Assembly (NCBI RefSeq): GCF_012927085.1
Contig: NZ_JABBFX010000002.1
Span: 558,001 to 622,000 of the forward strand
Length of the DNA: 64,000 bases
Source of the DNA: Ramlibacter agri
GTDB lineage: Bacteria; Pseudomonadota; Gammaproteobacteria; Burkholderiales; Burkholderiaceae_C
Reading direction: 5' to 3'
Notes under the pieces: model-generated
What the model saw: only the letters and a program-made list of their open reading frames with translations
What the model was told of the DNA's origin: nothing
Databases searched by the model: none
Shown: positions 29,536 through 36,365 of the stretch, in pieces
Position numbering within the stretch: position 1 is the first letter of the stretch
How the letters are laid out: every line of letters begins with the position of its first letter
Position numbers and translations under genes: made by a program

Positions 29536-30284
29536 CAGATCACCTTGGCTTCAGTCTTCAGTTTCTGCACCAGCGTCGCGACGTCGGGCACCTTCACGCC
29601 GGCGCCGCGCTTGGGCGGCTCGGCGACCTTCAGCGTCTTCAGCCGGGGCTTGACGTCCACGCCCAGGGCGTCGGGCGTCACGGTCTCCAGCGGCTTCTTC
29701 TTCGCCTTCATGATGTTGGGCAGCGTCACGTAGCGCGGCTCGTTCAGGCGCAGGTCGGTGGTGACCACGGCCGGAATCGACACGGACAGGGTTTCGAGAC
29801 CGCCGTCAACTTCACGCGTGACCTTCGCCTTGCCGTCGGCCACTTCGACCTTCGATGCGAAGGTGGCTTGCGGCAGGTCCGCCAGCGCCGCCAGCATCTG
29901 GCCGGTCTGGTTGCAGTCGTCGTCGATCGCCTGCTTGCCCAGGATCACGAGACCGGGCTGCTCCTTGTCGACCAGAGCTTTCAGCAGCTTGGCGACGGCG
30001 AGCGGCTCCAGGGCCTCGTCGGTCTGGACCAGGATGGCGCGGTCGGCGCCGATGGCCATGGCGGTGCGCAGGGTCTCCTGGCACTGGGCGACGCCGCAGG
30101 ACACGGCGATCACCTCGGTGGCAACGCCCTTCTCCTTCAGGCGCACGGCTTCCTCGACGGCGATTTCGTCGAAGGGGTTCATGCTCATCTTCACGTTGGC
30201 GATGTCCACACCGCTGCCGTCCGACTTGACTCGGACTTTCACGTTGTAGTCCACCACCCGCTTCACGGGGACCAGGACCTTCAT
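29535..30284 (-). CDS. etfB: electron transfer flavoprotein beta subunit
   Basis: This 249-residue AMP-binding subunit begins [19 protein letters not shown]. It contains [19 protein letters not shown] and [19 protein letters not shown], the beta signature. It is the first gene of an etfB-etfA-acyl-CoA dehydrogenase operon. Two palindromic operator candidates lie in its upstream region (30322-30345 and 30407-30428), indicating control by fatty-acid or branched-chain amino acid regulators. Confidence 0.97.
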   Translation of the reverse strand: MKVLVPVKRVVDYNVKVRVKSDGSGVDIANVKMSMNPFDEIAVEEAVRLKEKGVATEVIAVSCGVAQCQETLRTAMAIGADRAILVQTDEALEPLAVAKLLKALVDKEQPGLVILGKQAIDDDCNQTGQMLAALADLPQATFASKVEVADGKAKVTREVDGGLETLSVSIPAVVTTDLRLNEPRYVTLPNIMKAKKKPLETVTPDALGVDVKPRLKTLKVAEPPKRGAGVKVPDVATLVQKLKTEAKVI

Positions 30285-30321
30285 GCTCGGGGCGCTCCTC
30301 AGGAGAGTTGGGGGAATCCGA

Positions 30322-30345
30322 ATTGACGTTTACGTAAACGTGAAT
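30322..30345. promoter_or_regulatory. 24-base palindrome upstream of etfB (ACGTTTACGTAAACGT core)
   Basis: The core at 30326-30341 is a perfect 16-base palindrome. It extends to 24 bases with one mismatched pair. On the minus strand a TAGAAT -10-like hexamer (30349-30344) abuts it, placing the operator on a possible start site. The ACGTxxACGT pattern resembles sites described for the MerR-family regulator LiuR of branched-chain amino acid breakdown; this assignment is from memory of the motif, not a search. Confidence 0.6.
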
Positions 30346-30406
30346 TCTATGCGGGGCTTGCACCCCGATTGTCGGCATCCCTGCGGCCTGATCGGAGATG
30401 CTTGAC

Positions 30407-30438
30407 AAAAAGAACGATCGTGCTTTTTTCTGATTATA
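30407..30438 (-). promoter_or_regulatory. etfB promoter -10 with TetR-type operator
   Basis: The minus strand has a perfect TATAAT at 30438-30433, though the -35 is weak (GGTCCA at 30461-30456). Just downstream, 30407-30428 is a palindrome with centre ACGATCGT flanked by AAAAAG and CTTTTT, with one mismatched pair. It would cover the transcription start. The form is typical of TetR-family operators, and FadP-like control of fatty-acid genes is a candidate. On the plus strand TTGACA (30402-30407) could be a -35 for the TRAP genes, but no matching -10 was found. Confidence 0.5.
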
Positions 30439-30523
30439 GGTGCTTGGGGTAACTCTGGACCGCGGCCGGCGCACACCACCTTTACAGTCTTTCGCACCTC
30501 GCATGACCACAGGAGTGCCTCGG

Positions 30524-31537
30524 ATGAAGCGTCACCTGGTCCCGGCGGCGGCCCTCGCCGCCCTCGCCTGCGCGCCCGCCGGCGCGCAGACCGTCCTCAC
30601 CGTGTCGAGCTGGGTGCCGCCCACCCACGCCCTGAGCGTCGCCCAGAAGGAATGGTGCGACCAGGTCGAGAAGAACAGCGGCGGCAAGGTCCGTTGCAAC
30701 ATCCTCCCACGCGCGGTGGCCAACCCGCCCGGCACCTTCGACGCCGTCAAGAACGGGCTGGCCGACGTCTCCTTCACCGTGCACGGCTACACGCCCGGGC
30801 GCTTCGTGCTGACGCAGATGGCGGAGTTCCCCTTCCTCGGCGACAGCTCCGAGCCGATCTCGGTGGCCTTCAACCGGGTCGCCATGAAGTACCCGCAGTT
30901 CAACGCCGAACACCAGGGCGTGCACGTGCTGGCCTATTTCACCCACGGCCCGGGCATCGTCTTCAACACCAAGCGGCCGGTGACCAAGGTGGAAGACCTG
31001 CAGGGCCTGAAGTGGCGCGTGGGCGGCGGCATGGTCAACGAAATCTCCAAACAGCTCGGGATGAACGTCACCTTGAAGCCGGCGCCGGAATCCTACGAAC
31101 TGCTCTCCGGCGGCGTCATGGACGGCACGCTGTTCCCGGCCGAATCGACCGAGTCCTTCAAGATCGACAAGCTGATCAAGTACGCCACCACCTTCCCGGG
31201 CGGCCTGTACAACACCAGCTTCGTCTTCCTGATGAACCAGGCGAAGTACGACAAGCTCTCGCCCGAGGACAAGAAGGCCGTCGACGCCGCCTCCGGCGAG
31301 GTGGCCGCCCGCCAGTTCGGCCGCAACTGGGACAAGGTGGACCGGCGCGCCTACGCGCTCATGCAGGCGAACAACGTGCAGATCACCAAGGCCGACGCCA
31401 AGTTCGTCGCGGACGTCAAGGCGAAGACGGCGCCGCTGGAGTCGCAGTGGGTCAAGGCGGCGGAGGCCAAGGGCCTGCCGCAGGCCGACAAGGTGCTCGC
31501 GGAGTTCCGTTCCGAGATCGCCAAGGCCTCGAAGTAG
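30524..31537 (+). CDS. dctP: TRAP transporter substrate-binding protein (DctP family)
   Basis: This 337-residue periplasmic solute receptor starts MKRHLVPAAALAALACAPAG. The signal peptide is probably cut after the AGA near residue 20, before QTVLTVSSWVPP. The DctP fold shows NTKRPVTKVEDLQGLKWRVGGG near 150, containing the conserved arginine that binds a carboxylate. The start at 30524 is preceded by AGGAG; an upstream ATG at 30503 is less likely. It captures an organic acid for the permeases encoded next. The ligand is unknown. Confidence 0.9.
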   Translation: MKRHLVPAAALAALACAPAGAQTVLTVSSWVPPTHALSVAQKEWCDQVEKNSGGKVRCNILPRAVANPPGTFDAVKNGLADVSFTVHGYTPGRFVLTQMAEFPFLGDSSEPISVAFNRVAMKYPQFNAEHQGVHVLAYFTHGPGIVFNTKRPVTKVEDLQGLKWRVGGGMVNEISKQLGMNVTLKPAPESYELLSGGVMDGTLFPAESTESFKIDKLIKYATTFPGGLYNTSFVFLMNQAKYDKLSPEDKKAVDAASGEVAARQFGRNWDKVDRRAYALMQANNVQITKADAKFVADVKAKTAPLESQWVKAAEAKGLPQADKVLAEFRSEIAKASK

Positions 31538-31544
31538 GCCGCGC

Positions 31545-32030
31545 TTGAAGCAGCTGCTGCGCCTGGCCTGCGGCCTGCTCTCCGGGGCGGCGCTGTTCGC
31601 CATCATGGTCCTGACCTTCTTCGACGTCGCGGGGCGCAAGTTCCTGGACCACTCCATCCCCGGCTCGCTGGAACTCACAGAGCTGCTGATGGTGGTGGTG
31701 ATCTTCGCCGCGCTGCCGCTGGTGTCGCTGCGCGGCGAACACGTGGTGTTCGACTCGCTCGACGCCTCGCTGCCGCCGCACGCGGTGCGCATCCAGAAGG
31801 CGGTGATCGACCTGCTGATCGCCGCCGCCCTGCTGGGGCTGGCCGCGCTGATGTGGAAGACCGCCGGCGAGTTCGCCGCCAGCGGGGAGACCACCGCGCA
31901 ACTGAAGTTCGCCAAGTCGAATTTCATCTACGGCATGGCGGTGATGTGCGGGCTGGCCGGCCTGGTGCACATCGCGCTGGTCGTGCGGCCGCCGGCCGCG
32001 CTGGCCGAAGGCGAAGGGACCGCCCTGTGA
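31545..32030 (+). CDS. dctQ: TRAP transporter small permease (DctQ family)
   Basis: This 161-residue protein has four membrane segments, with the DctQ-type phrase DVAGRKFLDHSIPGSLELTELL around residues 27-48. The first in-frame ATG is 21 codons in and would remove the first membrane helix, so the TTG at 31545 (MKQLLRLACGLL) is taken as the start. It joins the large permease in the inner membrane. The stop overlaps the GTG start of dctM. Confidence 0.87.
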   Translation: MKQLLRLACGLLSGAALFAIMVLTFFDVAGRKFLDHSIPGSLELTELLMVVVIFAALPLVSLRGEHVVFDSLDASLPPHAVRIQKAVIDLLIAAALLGLAALMWKTAGEFAASGETTAQLKFAKSNFIYGMAVMCGLAGLVHIALVVRPPAALAEGEGTAL

Positions 32031-33319
32031 CGGCGGCGCTGATCGGGTTCGCCGCCATCTTCCTGCTCGCCGTCTTGCGCATGCCGCTGGCCTTCGCCAT
32101 GGGCGGCGTCGGCATCGTGGGCATCGGGCTCACGCGCGGCTGGGAGCCGGCCCTGGCCTCCACGGCGCAGGTGGTCTACGAGACCGGCTTCGCCTACACG
32201 CTGTCCGTGATCCCGCTGTTCATCCTCATGGGGAACTTCGTGGCGCGGGCTGGCCTGGCGCAGGAACTGTTCGATGCGGCCTATGCCTTCATCGGGCACA
32301 AGCGCGGCGGCCTGGCGCACGCGACGGTGGCGGCCTGCGCCGGCTTCGGCGCCATCTGCGGGTCCTCCATCGCGACGGCGGCGACCATGGGCAAGGTGGC
32401 CTATCCGTCGATGAAGAACCTGGGCTACAGCGACACATTGGCTATGGGCGTCATCGCGGCCGGCGGCACGCTGGGCATCATGATCCCGCCCTCGACCATC
32501 ATGGTGATCTACGGGATCATCACCGAGACCAACATCGGCAAGCTGTTCGCCGCCGGCGTGATCCCCGGGCTCGCATCCGCGGCGCTGATGATGGCGGGCA
32601 TCGCCTGGATCACCTGGCGCGACCCGGCGCATGCACCGGCCGGCGCCCGCAGCGGCTGGCCGGAGCGCTGGCGCGCGCTGCGCGGCATCTGGGGCGTGCT
32701 GGTGTTGGTGCTCGTGGTGCTGGGCGGCATCTACGGCGGCTTCTTCACGGCCACCGAGGGCGCGGGCATCGGCGCGGCCGGTGCCTTCCTCTTCGCTGTG
32801 GCGCGCCGGCGCCTCAGCTTCGCCCAGCTCACCGAGGTGCTGGTGGAATCGGCGCGCACCACGGCCATGCTGTTCACGCTGCTGATCGCCGCGACGCTGT
32901 TCGCCAACTTCGTCAACTTCACCACCATGCCGGGCGACCTGAAGGACCTGATCACCGGCAGCGGGCTGTCGCCGGTGATGGTCGTGGTGGCCATGATGGC
33001 GATCTATGTGGTGCTGGGCACGGTGATGGAGGAGCTCACCATGGTGCTGCTCACCATCCCGCTGTTCTTCCCCATCATCACCGCCCTCGGCTACGACCCC
33101 ATCTGGTTCGGCGTGCTGATCGTGATGGTGGTGCAGATCGGCCTGATCTCGCCGCCAGTGGGCATGAACATGTTCGTGCTGAACGCGCTGCTGCCGGGCG
33201 TGGGGCTGGGTGCCATCTACCGCGGCTGCTGGCCCTTCGTGTTCGTGCTGACGGCGATGCTGGGAGTGCTGATCGCCTTCCCCCAGCTCAGCCTGTGGCT
33301 GCCCTCCCTGATGAGATAG
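32027..33319 (+). CDS. dctM: TRAP transporter large permease (DctM family)
   Basis: This 430-residue permease with about eleven to twelve membrane helices carries the DctM signatures AYTLSVIPLFILMGNFVARAG, CAGFGAICGSSIATAATMGKVAYPSM and GGTLGIMIPPSTIMVIYGIITE. It uses an ion gradient to import the solute delivered by DctP. The GTG start at 32027 is set by the four-base overlap with dctQ. A 75-base spacer separates it from the cyclase gene, with no terminator seen. Confidence 0.93.
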   Translation: MTAALIGFAAIFLLAVLRMPLAFAMGGVGIVGIGLTRGWEPALASTAQVVYETGFAYTLSVIPLFILMGNFVARAGLAQELFDAAYAFIGHKRGGLAHATVAACAGFGAICGSSIATAATMGKVAYPSMKNLGYSDTLAMGVIAAGGTLGIMIPPSTIMVIYGIITETNIGKLFAAGVIPGLASAALMMAGIAWITWRDPAHAPAGARSGWPERWRALRGIWGVLVLVLVVLGGIYGGFFTATEGAGIGAAGAFLFAVARRRLSFAQLTEVLVESARTTAMLFTLLIAATLFANFVNFTTMPGDLKDLITGSGLSPVMVVVAMMAIYVVLGTVMEELTMVLLTIPLFFPIITALGYDPIWFGVLIVMVVQIGLISPPVGMNMFVLNALLPGVGLGAIYRGCWPFVFVLTAMLGVLIAFPQLSLWLPSLMR

Positions 33320-33394
33320 GCCCGATCCCTGCTTGCAAGCTCTGCAGGCCATCCACCAGAATGGGGATGCGCGACCTGCCGGAGGACAAGCACG

Positions 33395-35182
33395 ATGCAA
33401 CCCGCCGCAGACGATGAGGAGTCCTGGCTCGAACTGACACGGGCCAGGCGGACCATCGTGGTGGTGGATGTCGTCGAATCGGTCCGGCTCATGCAGGCGC
33501 ACGAATCCGAATTCATCGCCCGCTGGCGCCGCTTCGTCGACGAGATGCGCACGCGCGTGCTGCCAGAGAACGGAGGCCGGCTCGTGAAGAGTCTGGGCGA
33601 CGGGATGCTGCTGGAATTCGCCGACGTGCCGCCTGCCGTGGCGGCCGCGTACGAGGCGCAACGCGTCATCGCGCGCTGCAGCGCCGGCTTTCCAGGCGGA
33701 GAGAGCATCTGCCTTCGCACCGGTATCCACTTGGCCGACGTCGTGGTCGACGACCTGGACGTTTATGGTTCCGGCGTCAACCTCACGGCGCGCATCGCCG
33801 CGCTCGGGCAACCCACCGAGGTGATCCTGTCGGCCGAGGCCCGCGACGCGCTCGTGCCTTCGGTGGACGGGGAACTGCACGACTTGGGCGAATGCTACTT
33901 CAAGCACATCGCCCAGCCCGTGCGCTGCTTCCGGGTCGAAGAAGCGCATGCCACGCCCATCCATCTGCCCGCCCCTTCCGAAGAGGCGTTCATGGGGCCG
34001 TCCATCGCCGTCATGCCCCTGGAGCCCGGAGGCGGTGAGGCGCCGGCCGGCCTGGGCGAGGCCCTGGCCGGCGAAGTGGTCTCCGTGCTCTCCCGCAGCC
34101 ATCGCATCCGCGTCATCTCGCCGCTTTCGACGCGTGCGTTGGCCGCGCGCGGCCTGTCGTGCGAGGAGATCGGCGCCCGCCTCGGTGCCCGCTACGTGCT
34201 TGCCGGCACGCTGGCCGTGGTCGGCGGCCGCGCAACGGTGGTGTGTGACTTGAGCGACGTGGTGTCGGGCAACGTGCTCTGGAGCGAAGTGCTGCGTCCC
34301 CCCGTCGAGGAACTGTTCGATCCCGAGCGCGGCCACCTGGGCGCCATCGTGGCCGGGGTGATGGATGCCATCGACCGGGCCGAGGTGGAAAAGGCGCGCA
34401 CGCTGCCCCTGCCCACATTGCACAGCTATACCCTGCTGATCGGCGGTGTGACGATGATGCATCGCACGGGCAACGCGGATTTCGAGCGGGCGCGGAGCAT
34501 CCTGGAATACCTGGTGGAACGCAGCGGCCGGCATCCGGTGCCGCGCGCCTGGCTGGCCAAGTGGCACGTGTTGAACGTGCAGCAGGGCTGGTCCGCCAAT
34601 CCGCAGGCCGATGCTGCCGTGGCGCTGGAGCAGACCGCGCGCGCCATCGAGGCCGACGCGCACTGCTCGCTCGCGCACACGATGGAGGGCTTCGCGCGGG
34701 CCAACATCCTGCGCGACTTCGACGCAGCTGGCGAGTGCTACATGCGCGCCCTCGACCTGAACCCCAACGACTCGCTGGCCTGGCTGCTGAATGGCGTGTT
34801 GCACGCCTTCCGGGACGAGGGCCACGCAGCCATGGAGGCGTGCGACCGCGCGCAGCGCCTGTCGCCTCTCGATCCCCTGCGCTACTTCTACGACGCCCTC
34901 TCGGCCTCGGCCGCACTGACGGCCGGCCACTACGAGCAGGCCGTGGTGCTCGCACGCCGTTCGCTGCAACTCAATCGCAGCCACCTTTCCACGCATCGCG
35001 CGCTCACCGCGGCCCTGGCCTTGGCCGGGCGCGCGGAGGAAGCGCGCGCAAGCGCCGCCGAATTGCTGGCGCGCGACCCTGGCTTCACCGTACGGCGCTT
35101 CCTCGCCCGCACGCCGGGCCGCGCCTTCGGCATCAGCAACCGCATCGCGCAGGCACTGCGCGATGCGGGGATCCCGGCCTAG
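33395..35182 (+). CDS. class III nucleotide cyclase with TolB-like and TPR regions
   Basis: This 595-residue protein begins with a class III adenylate/guanylate cyclase domain (about residues 18-160). The metal-binding aspartates D25 (VVVDVVES) and D69 (KSLGDGMLLEF), the base-reading K65, and the transition-state N129 and R133 (GVNLTARI) are all present, so it should be active. A TolB-N-like region (about 190-320; PSIAVMPLEPGG) and TPR repeats (about 340-580) follow. Such proteins are cytoplasmic and make a cyclic nucleotide under control of the TPR part. Lys at 65 favours ATP as substrate. It has no membrane segment. The next gene starts 37 bases on, so co-transcription is possible. Confidence 0.88.
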   Translation: MQPAADDEESWLELTRARRTIVVVDVVESVRLMQAHESEFIARWRRFVDEMRTRVLPENGGRLVKSLGDGMLLEFADVPPAVAAAYEAQRVIARCSAGFPGGESICLRTGIHLADVVVDDLDVYGSGVNLTARIAALGQPTEVILSAEARDALVPSVDGELHDLGECYFKHIAQPVRCFRVEEAHATPIHLPAPSEEAFMGPSIAVMPLEPGGGEAPAGLGEALAGEVVSVLSRSHRIRVISPLSTRALAARGLSCEEIGARLGARYVLAGTLAVVGGRATVVCDLSDVVSGNVLWSEVLRPPVEELFDPERGHLGAIVAGVMDAIDRAEVEKARTLPLPTLHSYTLLIGGVTMMHRTGNADFERARSILEYLVERSGRHPVPRAWLAKWHVLNVQQGWSANPQADAAVALEQTARAIEADAHCSLAHTMEGFARANILRDFDAAGECYMRALDLNPNDSLAWLLNGVLHAFRDEGHAAMEACDRAQRLSPLDPLRYFYDALSASAALTAGHYEQAVVLARRSLQLNRSHLSTHRALTAALALAGRAEEARASAAELLARDPGFTVRRFLARTPGRAFGISNRIAQALRDAGIPA

Positions 35183-35219
35183 CCGGCTACAGCGGCCCGC
35201 GGGCCGGAGGGGAAGAAAA

Positions 35220-36341
35220 ATGAGTGGATGGGGTGGCTGGGGCGGGTGGGGAGGCTGGGGTGGGTGGGGCGGATGGGGAAGCGGCGGACGCGCCGCGCCT
35301 CAGCCTCCCGCGGATCCGGTGTTGGCAGACGCGCTGATTCTCAGCCGGGGTGGGATCATTACTTCGCCCTTCGGCGTCGAGCTCGATACCCAATGGAAAC
35401 CTGACAATATTCACGAACTGATCGACGACACGGCGCCCATGGCCAGATGGGAGCCACTCATCCGGTTCAACGTGTGCCTGCTGGAGTTGATATCGGATGT
35501 GGCATTCGAACTGTTGCCGCAAGGTGCCGCGAGGCCCACCGGCGCTCGCCTCGTGCACCGCAGCTTGAAAACGAATTGGGTATCCACGGCAATCGTGCAG
35601 CTCGATCGCCCGGAGGATCCTCAACTGTTTGCGGACCAATTGGATCTCGTCTTCAACTGGGCGCGCTACAGGGAAGATCGCTTGAATGAAATCATCTCCC
35701 AGCTCGTGCCGCAAACGCCTTTCTGGAGTGCTGTGGCCAACCTTCAGCCCACGCGCCGAAAGTACACCTACGAGCTGATTGAACTCACGTTGGCGTTCGC
35801 CTCGATGGCCGCCATGCGCTTCAAGCAGGCATTCAACTGCCCGCGCCCGGTCGCCCATACCGCCAAGATCCAGCCCATGGTGCCCACGCCCGAGCATTCC
35901 ACGTTTCCGAGCGGGCATGCAACCGAGGCCTACGCTGTCGCCCATGTACTTGGTTGCCTCATACCGGGGACGAACGGCGCCGCGATCTGGAGTCAACTCA
36001 ACGCGCTGGCCGGACGGATCGCCACCAATCGCACGGTGGCCGGCGTCCACTTCCCGATGGACAGCATGGCCGGGCGGGTGCTCGGCGCGACGGTGGGTGA
36101 GTATCTGGCCTACATGTGCAGCACCACCCAGATTCCGGGAATGGCGAGACCCAACAAGGCCGGCGCCCATGCCGGCTGGCTGGAGCGGACCTTCACGACG
36201 ACCGGGATGTCGACGAAAAAGGACTTCCTGCCCAGCGACGATCTGACAGCCGAGGGCCAGGAACACGATCCGCTGAAGGGCGTCGCTCGCAAGGGAGTGT
36301 TGAAGTGGATGTGGGACCAGGCCGTTCTCGAATGGAACTGA
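35220..36341 (+). CDS. vanadium haloperoxidase/PAP2-type phosphatase with Trp-Gly-Gly repeat N-terminus
   Basis: This 373-residue protein contains the shared active site of vanadium haloperoxidases and PAP2 acid phosphatases: K202-x6-R209-P210, then PSGH (S231-H233), then R271-x5-H277-x3-D281. All oxyanion-binding and catalytic residues are present. It has no signal peptide or evident membrane helix, so it appears soluble, unlike most PAP2 lipid phosphatases. Residues 3-20 are a low-complexity repeat with Trp at 4, 7, 10, 13, 16 and 19, each followed by Gly. Codon third positions vary through the repeat, so the protein sequence is being kept. Haloperoxidase or phosphatase activity cannot be chosen from sequence. 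The G+C is lower than in neighbouring genes. The ATG follows GGAGGGGAAG. Confidence 0.82.
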   Translation: MSGWGGWGGWGGWGGWGGWGSGGRAAPQPPADPVLADALILSRGGIITSPFGVELDTQWKPDNIHELIDDTAPMARWEPLIRFNVCLLELISDVAFELLPQGAARPTGARLVHRSLKTNWVSTAIVQLDRPEDPQLFADQLDLVFNWARYREDRLNEIISQLVPQTPFWSAVANLQPTRRKYTYELIELTLAFASMAAMRFKQAFNCPRPVAHTAKIQPMVPTPEHSTFPSGHATEAYAVAHVLGCLIPGTNGAAIWSQLNALAGRIATNRTVAGVHFPMDSMAGRVLGATVGEYLAYMCSTTQIPGMARPNKAGAHAGWLERTFTTTGMSTKKDFLPSDDLTAEGQEHDPLKGVARKGVLKWMWDQAVLEWN

Positions 36342-36365
36342 GAAATCGAGAACGAGACGAACCAA

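Noticed and set aside
31928..34996. 1022-codon minus-strand open frame over dctM and the cyclase gene
   Set aside because: It spans two recognised plus-strand genes, has no ribosome site and no recognisable domain.
33395..35182. Cyclase considered as a Pycsar-type pyrimidine cyclase
   Set aside because: The base-reading Lys and overall TolB/TPR design match ordinary adenylate-cyclase-like proteins; no adjacent cyclic-nucleotide-binding effector is seen.
35226..35280. Tandem nine-base repeat suspected as a microsatellite or CRISPR-like array
   Set aside because: There are no spacers; the units are in-frame Trp-Gly-Gly codons with varying third positions.
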